This document shows positions 43,918 to 53,879 of a stretch of DNA of 64,000 bases, in pieces; within the stretch, counting starts at the first letter, position 1; each line of letters opens with the position of its first letter. The position numbers and the translations under genes are program-made. Under the pieces are notes generated by a model. It did not search any database. It saw nothing but the letters and a program-made list of their open reading frames with translations, and was not told where the DNA came from. The stretch is from positions 124,001-188,000 of the forward strand of contig PYSS01000030.1 in assembly GCA_003049465.1 (NCBI GenBank), written 5' to 3'. Source of the DNA: Magnaporthiopsis rhizophila (Eukaryota; Ascomycota; Sordariomycetes; Magnaporthales; Magnaporthaceae).

Positions 43918-46164
43918 CTAAACGATAGATATGGCCTGAAGATTCCCAGGGTCCCAAAGCTGTCCCTCCATCATGCCATCAATATAGGCCGGGCCCAGGA
44001 TGGTCCACGAGTTTGGATCCTTCCCTTGCGGTCTCAGGATCATTGGCCGGTCAACGCCGCTGAGCAAGAAGATGGCGTCCCCCTCCTGTATCGACGTGTT
44101 TGCTGAGCCCAGGAATCCACGCTTGGTGACGAAGAGCAGCCGGCCGGCATTGTGCATCCATATGGCATGGTTCAACGCCGACGTTTTGGGGCACATCTTT
44201 AACGCACACAGCGTCTGCCACTCCTCCTCGTACGACTCCTTCTCGTCCTGGCGTCTCGCCATCATCATGCGGAACCAAAGGTTGAGCCGATGCTCTTTGA
44301 AATCCTTCCGATGTTCGAGTCTCCAGTTTGCTTCCGTGAAGACGTGGCGCCTGTTCTTCCTCTTGTCGACCAGGTACATCCACGAAAACATGGCGGATTT
44401 CGGATAGCACGCCTGCTGGCGGAGGGTGAGGACCTTTTCCAGCGCGAGCACCACGCCTTCGCACGAGGGGCCGCCGTACGTCGCCCACAGGGAATCAAGG
44501 TGCTCTTCGACGAGTGCATTCCATTCCCGATAGGCCTGCACGGTTTCTCCAAACCCCCACTCGAGATTGACCAAGTCGCCGTCCTCGACGAGGGCCGGGT
44601 CTTCCGAGGGCTGCCAGATGGTGTGCTTGGTTTTCTCCTTGATCGTGTCGACGGGGACGCCGACCGTCCGCAGCACGCGGCCGTCGCTGCTGAAGTGGAA
44701 ATCCGGCACCGAGCCGGACGAAGCTCTCAGCCCGCTCCGGGCCCAGTTGTCTCCCATCCGAAAAGGGCCTCTGTAGTCGGGAACCCAGCTTGGCTGTCTC
44801 GGGATCGTTGCCGATGTCGCGGTGTTGGCGTTGTTGCTGCTTCCCGCCACGAGATTTAGAAGGCTCAGCGAGTTTGTTGCTTGGCAGGCTTCCCTGGTAA
44901 AATCCAAGTAGATCTGTTCCTTGGTCTTGGTATAGTCAACTTCTGATAACCTGATGCCGCGTCGCTCCAGGACTCCGTATAGCCCGTAAATCCGGTCCTT
45001 TGGTTCGGTGGCGTGGCAGGCGCGGCAGCGGAACAGGAGCAGATCGAGTGGGTGTTCAGAACGGGAGAAGGCCCTGCGGTCGAGATGGCTCGTCACCAGA
45101 TATGACCAGATCGCATAGTTGTAGTTGTACGTATCATCCTGGTAGATTTTGTGGAAGGAGGAGAATTGGATGAGGGCGATGGCCAGGCAGTCCATTGGCA
45201 TCTCGAACCTTCCGCAGTTAACTAGTAGCGGGCACATGGAGGACCACGATGCGTCGGGGGCAAGGATGGACTCCTGGATGGTCCAGACACGCCGCCACCA
45301 GCTGCGATGCAGCACCTCGAGGAAGTAGGGTGTGTGACCTCGGGCTTATATACATTGTTAGCTTTGTTTCCCCGTACTACGTACGGCTCCGAGCACAAAG
45401 TCGGGATGCTCACCTGCGACGATGCCATGAAGGCGTCTTGTCAACCAAGTCCTCGCTGGGTCGGGGAAGCACAAGCAGCACCAAAACAGCCACACGTAGC
45501 TGAAGACGAGCCCGGTCCCCTCGGCGGGGAGGCCGAGCCAGACGTTCACCAGGTATGCGCGCCCGTAAATCTCCGTCATCAGAGGGACCTGGATGGCTTT
45601 CTCCTTGAGGGATCCCTGGTCGATACAGATGGCGTCGATCCAAATAAATAGTCGGGCACGCTTCAACATGTGACGTAGTATGTCCTCGCAGTTTTTCGTG
45701 ATTGCCAGCTTCCTGCCGCCGCACAGGATGTAGCGGTCGAAGCTCTGGCCGTCCCAGCTGTAAGAAATCGCCCGGTACGGGGCGATGAGACTCGGCTTGT
45801 CCAGGGGGACGGGGATCAGGTCGCATTCGATGACGCTGCCTCGCAAGCCCAAGACGCTTGGCTGCTTGAGCTGCAGGATCCGAATGTGCCGCTCACTGGG
45901 GAGCGGGACATATGTGTAGGCCTCTTGTGAAAGATGCCGTTTGGCGCGTGGGAGGTAGTCGTCCATGGGTTCGCCAGCGGCCGAGTGGCGGTTCCAGCGG
46001 AACGAGAGCTGATAGGCAATGTTATAGGTTGCCCTGTAGAGAACTAGGATGGCGGTGTAAACTCCGTCCAGCACAGGCAACAACAACCCCAAGCACCAGG
46101 CGAGGAGCCGAAGGCCGCCAACAAGCAGCTGGTAGGAAGCGTTTTCCATCGGATCCCCAGCCAT
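43918..46164 (-). CDS. membrane-anchored HET-domain protein
   Basis: Two exons, 46164-45414 and 45344-43918, 725 residues. The acceptor could also be six bases later (cccgag) without changing frame. The N-terminus has two hydrophobic helices (LLVGGLRLLAWCLGLLLPVLDG and ILVLYRATYNIAY region, residues about 10-55). A full HET domain follows: IRILQLK, YRAISYSWDG, ITKNCEDILRHM, FIWIDAICIDQ, MTEIYGRAYLVNVWLG, and after the splice SWWRRVWTIQE. Then come EPKDRIYGLYGVL and the usual HET C-terminal module (RLLFVTKRGFLGSAN, IFLLSGVDRPMILRP). All HET core motifs are present. The membrane helices before HET are less common. It shares a 423-base upstream region with the divergent HET-like gene at 46588. 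Confidence 0.88.
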
Positions 46165-46587
46165 CTTGGCGATCGGAGGTGGTTTGCAAATTGGGTTGGA
46201 AATCAAGACCGCGGGACAAAACCAAGTCCTAGATTCGAAGGTTTGGCCGACAACGACACCTGTTTCCACAGGAATCTTCTTCCGCGACCAGAGACGGGGC
46301 TCCACGGGATTCCCCGTCGGTGATGCCTAAAAGAGATTGCGAGGCGCTCGGGTCTGGCTGAGCGGCTGAAGCAGCCTTTCCCTCCCCCGGCGGCGCCAGC
46401 CTGGAATAACGGGTCTTGATGCACCCATTCGGGGATCTGGTTCCTTTTCAAAAGGGCTCCCCTTGCTACGGCTCTGCACGCCCCGCGAGGAACTCAACTC
46501 CATCCTCCCATCGCCGTTCGCAGCCGCTCATTCCCGCATTAGAAGTCGATTCGGCGGTTCTGAGAATTGGGGTTTCGATCGGCAGCA
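46165..46587. promoter_or_regulatory. shared upstream region of two divergent HET genes
   Basis: 423 bases between the ATG of the minus-strand HET gene and that of the plus-strand HET-like gene. Both frames stay open some way into it without an ATG. No clear TATA box. Confidence 0.5.
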
Positions 46588-48027
46588 ATGAAGGAAGTGC
46601 TCTTTTACCACCAAACACCCGGCTCATTCAACCGCAACACCATTGTGCGCAACTGCTGGGTGTCGATCCTCCATGCGTTGCTGATGCGGTTCGTTTGGCG
46701 GGCGGGATTCATCGAGTCCGTGGTGGCATTCAGCTTTATGCGACCCGTCCATTCTACCCACCTGCTCGGCCTGTTGCTGGTGCCCGTGCTCTGCTTCGAC
46801 CCTCACGACCAAGCCGAGGTGATTGCAAGCCCGCAAGACCTGGACAAGGCTGTTGCCGCCCTGTTCTCGTACATCGGAACCCTCACCGCCCTCCGCCTGC
46901 TCAACATTGTTGCCTCGCTCTTCTTGATAGCCATCTCCTTCGCCTGGCGCCACATCGTCCTTTCAGTGGTCGCTCTGGTGTCGATGGCTGTGTTCGAAGG
47001 AGCCACCGAGCTTCTCGGCGGGTTGCTTTTTTTCCTCGCCGCATCCATCGGTCGGACCGTCGGCCCGGCTATCATCATCCTTCCGGCCCGGATCATTGCT
47101 TGGATCATGGCTTGGATCACCTCTGTGTGCGGTTGGCTTGGGCGCTCGGTGGTGAGGAGCGAGATTCTGCAAAGAGCCCTCGGCATAACGCCATACGCTG
47201 AGCTCCCTGCTTTTGGATACTCGCCCATCGACCCTGCCAAACAAGTTCGACTATTGGAGATTGAAAGAGCCATACCTTTTTCGATTACTCGGGCCAGGTT
47301 GATCACCTACGACATCGACAATCTACCACCGTTCGAAGCCGTCTCCCTCTGCAACTCCGTGCAATCCAGCGCCGCATGCCCTGTCATCCTGAACGATAGA
47401 AGGGGGCTCGTCGACGGGCAGATTGATGCGCTCCTCCGCCGCCTGGGGCGCATGCTCAGGAAAAGAGTGGTTTGGATTCAGCCCATTTGCGCCGACAATA
47501 CGGACCGACAAGAGCGGGCGTCGGAGTCTGTTCACACGAGCATCATGTACAGCAAGGCATTCCGGGTCCTTGTGTGGCTGGGCGAGGGGCGTCCGGTTGA
47601 GGCAGCGGCAACACTCGTCCTAGGATTGGTACAGGTTCTGTGGAAGGCTAGCATGGGGGATGCCATCGCCTACTTTGGTCGACTCTGCCTGGGTGACCGA
47701 ATCCTGTCCGAGGGAGAAATGCTCGACGGTTTTCTCGAGTTCCTGGACCACCCCTGGTTCGAAAATGTTGAGAACTTTAACAAGGTGATGAGGAGCAGGC
47801 AGGTCACCTTTCTGATGGGCAAGATGCCCATTATGGCGCAAACTATGTCTTTTGTCGGTGCCATTCTCGGGGCTTGGAACCGCGACATCCTTTTGGCAGT
47901 TTTGGTCCTGACGGGAAGGGTCGTTCGATCACCCCCCGCGGGACTCGATCCACTGATCTCTCTCTCTGTCATCTGCCGCCAGCCATTACAGATCGAGGAC
48001 CCGGGGATTGCCAATGCCCTTCGGTAG
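46588..48027 (+). CDS. polytopic membrane protein with a divergent HET-like domain
   Basis: A 479-residue frame from the first ATG at 46588. The first 200 residues hold about five hydrophobic segments (LHALLMRFVWRAGFIESVV; LGLLLVPVLCF; LLNIVASLFLIAISFAW; GGLLFFLAASIGRTVG; IIAWIMAWITSVCGW). From residue 240 the text follows the HET pattern but with eroded motifs. FEAVSLCNSV stands where YxALSYxWG is expected, and WIQPICADNTDRQE where WIDAICINQxDxxE is expected. IMYSKAFRVLVWLGEG is well kept. The chain ends at DPGIANALR, before the part where HET proteins say DPRDKIYALLG, so the gene may be truncated; the sequence cggtaggg at the stop could also be a splice donor into an unseen exon. It may be a decaying HET gene or a divergent partner of its neighbour. 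Confidence 0.65.
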   Translation: MKEVLFYHQTPGSFNRNTIVRNCWVSILHALLMRFVWRAGFIESVVAFSFMRPVHSTHLLGLLLVPVLCFDPHDQAEVIASPQDLDKAVAALFSYIGTLTALRLLNIVASLFLIAISFAWRHIVLSVVALVSMAVFEGATELLGGLLFFLAASIGRTVGPAIIILPARIIAWIMAWITSVCGWLGRSVVRSEILQRALGITPYAELPAFGYSPIDPAKQVRLLEIERAIPFSITRARLITYDIDNLPPFEAVSLCNSVQSSAACPVILNDRRGLVDGQIDALLRRLGRMLRKRVVWIQPICADNTDRQERASESVHTSIMYSKAFRVLVWLGEGRPVEAAATLVLGLVQVLWKASMGDAIAYFGRLCLGDRILSEGEMLDGFLEFLDHPWFENVENFNKVMRSRQVTFLMGKMPIMAQTMSFVGAILGAWNRDILLAVLVLTGRVVRSPPAGLDPLISLSVICRQPLQIEDPGIANALR

Positions 48028-49218
48028 GGAATGTTAGAAACGCGATCCCACCTTGGCTGCCGTGGCGGGAGCCGGGGACCAGCAGTCATTTACAGGTCGG
48101 TCCGACCATCGTCGGGGTGTGGGCAAGAAAAGCGCTGGGATATGAGTGTGTATTTACCTAGTATTAGGGGAGGCAGTAAGCAACAGGTACATGTCGTGGT
48201 CGCACTCCTACGGGATGTCAGACAAAGTTAGAACCGCCCATCTACCGGGAGGCCGTCCGCCGTCGATAGCTGAGTAAAACATTTTGGGGCAAAAGGCTTT
48301 TGGGGAAATATTGAGGTAGGTGGTTAATGATCCCCGTGCCTGCCAAGACCGTGTGCGCGCGCGTGAGCTTGACAGGACTGAAATTGCACGCCCCTTTTCT
48401 CCACAACACTCGATGCGCCACAAGCGCCTGCGCCCGTCAGCGCGCCACCAAACAACAGACAAAAACCCGTGGTGTTAATTTGGTGCCGGGCAAAATGTTT
48501 CGGGTGGGGCCGGTGCGCAGGGCAGGAATGGAGGCTTTTGTCAATCCTGAGACTCTGCGCCAGTGCTGGAAGGCCAAGGCAACATCTTTCGTGATCTGCG
48601 TGCTTTGCCTACTGCGGCGATTGGATGACCAGACCCGAGAAGGATATGAGCAAATGCCATGGCTGTGCCCGAACACGCTGGAATTCGCAAGACGTGCTGC
48701 TGACCTTCCTGGTCGCTTCCAGAAGAGTTTTGGCATGCCGCCGTGCCACGACATTCCAGCCGCCTTTGACTCGGAGTAGCCCTAGGTTGTCTCGAATCAT
48801 GATTGTGCGGCAGCAGCCTCGCGCGCTCCACTACGTCAAACATGTCAATAAACCGTCTCGCTCACACTTCGCCCCAGCTTCCTCCCGCCCCTGGAGCCAC
48901 TGCGTGCACGCCGAAAATGGATGGCGGTTGCATAGGTCCGTCGAGGCTGACACCATACAGGGAAGCGTGTAAGAGGGCTCAAGCCCTGGTGCTGTGATTG
49001 GGCGTCGTGTCCGCTTTAGGCAGGTTCTCCAGGTCAGTCAGCCTCTGAGGAGCGCTGAGGGGGTGCCCAGCTGACGGCGGTCGGGGTCTTGGTCGTCGAC
49101 ATGGACACGAGCGTAGAGGAACAGTTCCAAAGCAATACACATCACCTTGATCATCTTCTCAAATCACGCCTATCAAGATAAACCATCACTTTCAAACCTG
49201 AAACGACCGATCATCGCC
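48028..49218. other. intergenic, no gene recognised
   Basis: About 1.2 kb between the HET-like gene and the dehydrogenase. An open frame at 48327-48779 has no domain and lacks clear coding bias. Confidence 0.5.
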
Positions 49219-50364
49219 ATGTCTGCCAACACCGTCTACGTGATCACTGGTGCGAACAAAGGTATGCCCGCGTCAGCCCTCCCCTGATCGCCCAACACCA
49301 CACCACTCGGGAACACATGCCACGCGAGTTCAACCATGATGGATGATGGCCGACAAGGTGTGCCGACTTGCAATGCAAGCGCTACTTGGACGGCTCTTCC
49401 GCGTCCAATCTTGAAACGGAGTCGCCCCTTCCTCGAGCCCTTGAATCGCCCATGAGCGAAGACAGGAACGCCGCATCTGCTCCATACATCCCCACCAGAG
49501 CCACCTGGCAGCTGATAAACCTCTCCATATTTTACACGCAGGCATCGGCCGCGGCATCGTCGCCCTCCTTCTGCAGCGGCCCGCCACCACGGTGCTGGCC
49601 CTCGTCCGCGACCCGACCACCGAGACCTCGGCGACGCTGCCCTCGCTCCCCGCCGCTCCCGGGAGCGCTCTGCACCTGCTGCCCCTCGACGCGGCCGTCG
49701 GCAGGGACGACGACGGTCACGATGCAGGCACCAGCCGGCTGCCCGCCCTGGCCGCGGCCGTCGGCGTCTCGCGCGTCGACGTCGTCATCGCCAACGCCGG
49801 CGGCAGCTCCGGGTACAAGGCCGTGCTCGACACGGAACCCCGCGACGCCGTCCACGACTTCGCCGTCAACGCCGTGGGGCCGCTGCGGCTCTTCCGCGCC
49901 GCCTGGCCGCTGCTCTCGGTCGGTGCTGCGGCCTCTGCGGGCGGGACCAGCCCCAAGTTCGTGTACATGACGAGCTCCGTCGGCAGCATCGCGGGCCAAC
50001 AGGAGGAGTCGTTCCCCAGCACCGCGTACGGCATGAGCAAGGCCGCCGCCAACTGGCTGCTCGTCAAGATCGGCGTCGAATTTGGTCCGAGGGGGCTGAG
50101 CGTCATGGCCCTGCACCCTGGGTAAGTTTTTCATGTTACCGACCGGGTCTTTACATTGCTGACAATCCGCCCTACTCACTTGTAATGTACTCTAGCTGGG
50201 TCAAAACCTCCATGGGCCAGGGAATCGCCGACGCCATCGGCTTCCCCGAGCCGCCCATGACCGTCGACGACAGCGCCCGCGCGTGTGTCGAGCAGATCGA
50301 CAAGCTCGGCCCCGAGACCTCTGGACGATTCGTCTCCCATGACGGCAAGGTCCTTCCGTGGTGA
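49219..50364 (+). CDS. short-chain dehydrogenase/reductase (SDR), ketoreductase-like
   Basis: Three exons, 49219-49261, 49542-50121 and 50196-50364; phases agree, 263 residues. The first intron is long for this window (280 bases). The Rossmann start is split by it: VYVITGANK plus GIGRGIV gives the TGxxxGIG cofactor motif. Further landmarks are VVIANAGG, the catalytic Ser in YMTSSVGS and the YGMSK catalytic pair. The C-terminal HPGWVKTSMG is like NorA/AflE-type and carbonyl-reductase-like SDRs. It is a cytosolic NAD(P)H-dependent oxidoreductase; the substrate cannot be read from sequence. It lies inside the HET island, but nothing ties it to cell death. Confidence 0.87.
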
Positions 50365-50820
50365 ACTAGACGCGCCCGCTTTACCACCTACCATGGCTTT
50401 CCATGTTCTCTCCCCGGAAATTTCTGATACGCTCCTTGATAACCCCGCAAGATGTCTTCTTTTTCTTGCTCAACAGCGGAGCCTCGACGACATCACGGCT
50501 AGTCTTGTGATGCCCTCAAGTTTCCTGTTTATTTATTTACCTACTCAAACACCAGGGCGAACCCATGTGGTCTCTTAACACCACAAGGAACCCCTCCCAC
50601 CTGAATGCCCAGCCCTTGCCGTGACCACTTGTTATCCTATCCTTGCACGCACATACCATATACCGTATTATGTACTGCAGTCAGCGCTACGCAAAGTCGG
50701 GATGAACAAGACCTCTCCAAGGATTGACCCTGTTCCAGAAAAAAAAAGACTTTGTAACAAGAAAGTTTGCGATTGAGACCCAAGCCACAGTTATAGCTCG
50801 GAAAGTCCCGGCTCTCCTAG
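50365..50820. other. intergenic between convergent genes
   Basis: 3' flanks of the SDR gene and of the third HET gene. Nothing recognised. Confidence 0.5.
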
Positions 50821-53031
50821 TTAGAAGTTGCCGTATGTCCCCTGCCTCTCTCCAGCCCCGCCGCCGCCACCTCCAATCTCGGTCGCGGCAGGCGTCGTCT
50901 CCCAGCCGGGCGGCAGAGGAGTGTTGTTCACGAGCGGCGAGGTCATGTAAGGGCCGACCACATCGACCACGTCGGCCCAGCCGCCGCCGCCGCCGCCCAG
51001 CGGAATCCTGTCGACGCGTGCGAGCACCATGGTCAGGATTGACCCGACGGCGGGTGCGATCCACGTGTCCGAGGGCGGCTTAAAGACGTGGCAGAGGGGC
51101 GGCTCGCGCGCCGCGAGCGCGAGCACCTCGTCCTCGGTCTCGCCGTGCGGGAACCACGTCGTCCCGCCCTCGTCCACCGTCTCCTGGTCGATCTGGCGCG
51201 ACAGCGGCCAGATCTCGACCGTGGTCGCGCCCAGGGCTGCTGTCTTCTGGTCGTCGCGAGCGGCACCGTCGTCGCCTGCTGCTTGCGCCGACGCTGGCCG
51301 GCGGCGACGCTTGACAAAGACGCACAGCGTCTCCGACTCGGTCAGCGCCGAGATGCTCCACAGCAGCGCGCCCGTCGGGTCGCCGCCGCCCACGCGCAGG
51401 ATCCCCTCGCGTATGCTCAGCCGGTGACACCGCTCGTCGCGGAACTCTCCCATCAGCAGCTCCTCGCTGTTTCCAACCGCCCAGCGCCGGACGACGAGGT
51501 CGCCGTGGCTGAGCGCCGGGCCAGGCAGAGCAGCGCCGCCGAGGTTGCCGGGCTTGCCGTCCTGCCGCTGCTGTTGGTCCGGGCGCACCACGACCCTGGC
51601 GCTCAGCCGGCCGGCCGCCTGCCATATGCACTGGTTGAAGTTGCCGACCACCAGGTCGCGTGTGCGGCCGTAGGAAGCCGGGCCGGAGCAGGTGAGCGGG
51701 ATGGCGAACTGCTCGTACGGGTCCCCCTTGCGGTGGCAGAAGAGCACCGCCAGCCTGCCCCGACGCATCTGTGTTATCTTGTAGTTTCGCCACGTATATA
51801 ACACCGGCTCCGGATCGTCAAGCATGGGCAACTCCACACGTAAGCCGCCGCCGGCGGACACAACGGGCAGCTTCGCGTTGCGGCCACCGCTACCGCCACC
51901 GCCACCACCACCACCACCGGAGCCGTCTTCGGCCTTGCCTCCATCCTCGCTGTCAAAGTAGTACAGCTCGGCCGCGACCGTCATAGGCACCAGGTCGGCC
52001 GAGTGCTGGAACCGGTCGGGTGAGTCGGCCAGGAGGCCGAGCAGCGGCCTGCCGGCGTCGGCCTCGGTCCACGCAAAAGTCTCGACCTCGTGCGCAAGCG
52101 CCCGCGGCGGCACCACGTCGGAGCGGCGGTCAACGACGGCGTCGCCCCACGCGAGGAGCGTGTGGTCGGCCGGGTTCTCGCGCAGCACCGCCTCCTGCAG
52201 GCGGCGGAACGCGCGCTCCCGGCCCTCGCCGTACAGCAGCGGCATGGGCGCGCCGAAGAGCCCCAGCAGGCAGTAGGCCACGTCCTCGGGCCGCGAGGTG
52301 CGGCGGCCCGCGGCCCAGCTCATGCGGCGGCTCGCGCTGACGGCGCCGCCCGTCGGGTCCGTCCTGCCGAGCAACACGTCGACGTCCACGCCCGTGAGGG
52401 GCTCGAGCACGGTCGCAGCCAGGCCCGTCTTGGTGCCCAGGACCTCCCAGCCCGTCGAGTAGAACACCACCTCGGGCGGCGCGATCAGCTCCTGCAGCGT
52501 CCAGCCGCGCGTGAACCAGCGGCTGACGCGCATGGCGTCCGACAAGCTGGCGCCCAGGACAGGCTGGGCAATGTCTTCGAGGTAGGCGTAACAGATGCTG
52601 GAGCGGCCGTACCATCGGAACATGGAGTTGACGGCTTCTTCTACCTCGGCCGGCGAGGTCCTGTCAATGCAGCATCTGCCGGCGTAGGGGGAGGACGAAT
52701 TCTGTTAGGAAGCGCTTATTGGGGGTTATATCTAGCCGGGATGCTCTCACCCTTGCTTCGATATCAAGAAACGGGAACTGGCGATGAGGGGGCAGACAAC
52801 TCACGTATCAACCCATACCCATTCCAAGCCATCATCAATGGCCTGGATCCTCGCCCTCTTGATTTTGAAGTATCCCTGCCTCGATTTGAGCGCGGCGCGG
52901 TCTAGCGTCTCCCAGTCGCGCAGGCTGATCTCCTCTGATCCCCATGTGTGTGATATTATAGCGTATCGCGGGACTTGCTCATCGCTACTGAATTGGTGGA
53001 GGTCGCCGCTCCGCACGTTGAGGAGTCGCAT
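50821..53031 (-). CDS. HET-domain protein of the HET-D/HET-E N-terminal type
   Basis: Two exons, 53031-52805 and 52675-50821; the 129-base intron (gtgagt to ggcag) joins WVWVDT to CCIDRTSPAEVEEAVNSMF, giving 693 residues. The start MRLLNVRSGDL and YAIISHTWG are hallmarks of the HET-D/E/R class. RWFTRGWTLQELIAPPEVVFY and EDVAYCLLGLFGAPMPLLYGEG complete the HET module (about 1-270). Unlike HET-E there is no NACHT or WD40 part. The rest holds Gly runs coded by GGC/GGT repeats and a C-terminal region with no known domain (ALLWSISALTESETLCVFVKRR). The minus strand has ttatataa only about 35 bases before the ATG, implying a very short leader. Confidence 0.9.
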
Positions 53032-53654
53032 GATCCGGCGGTCTGGGGAGAGTGTTGTGCTGGGGTTATATAAGGCGTCTCTGCAGTCTGAGAAGGGTTT
53101 TTTTTTTGTCCCGTCTCCTGATGACCGCGATGCTCACCCAGCCTTTTGCTCGAGGCCACCTAGGCTGAGAGGAAGCTGACAGCACAGCAGAGACTTGACG
53201 GCACGCCGACTGAAGCTCGGCGGAGGTTTAAGATATAATGCAGGTGAATACATATATGCTTGGATTGCAAAGTGACCCGTCGTGACTGGCATCACGTCTC
53301 GTGGCGTGTGACATGGCGTCCAGGGGGTCACAATGTCGCAAGGCCAAGATGCGGCTGTGGCTGCTTTGGTGGGGAGCAACATTCAGCGCGGCCCGACCCC
53401 GCCAATGGAGGATCAAATTCGAGGCACGACAGTACCACAAGCCGTAAACGGCCCATATCACGTGCGCCACCGAAGATGCGCTGATCATCTTGCCGTTTTG
53501 AGTACCCGTCCGCCGTGGCAGCAGGTTGCGGCAACGTATTGCGAACCTCGCCTAGCTAGCGTCCGGAAATTGACCAGAGCAGGTTGCCTGAATACACAAG
53601 CCTATCCAGCACCCTCTAAAACAGGTATGTACAAAGATATTGCTATTACTAATA
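53032..53654. other. intergenic
   Basis: Upstream region of the third HET gene and 3' flank of the transcription-factor gene. An open frame on the plus strand (53333-54037) overlaps the factor gene and is judged its shadow. Confidence 0.5.
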
Positions 53655-53837
53655 CTAAGAAGGCGGTGGCGCATACCACCCAGGGTGGCTATTACCTGGA
53701 TAATTCGGGTCGCTGTGTTGGTGGTGCTCATCGGGTGGCATGTACACCGGCACCGGCGTGGTCTCGACCCAGTCGAACCAGGTCCAGTCGTTGGGCGCCG
53801 AGGCCCATGCGTTTGGGTCGAACTGGAAGATCTCCTG

Positions 53838-53879
<42 letters not shown>

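Noticed and set aside
48327..48779. 150-codon open frame on the plus strand
   Set aside because: No domain or signal peptide; the opposite strand is open over the same stretch and neither has fungal codon bias.
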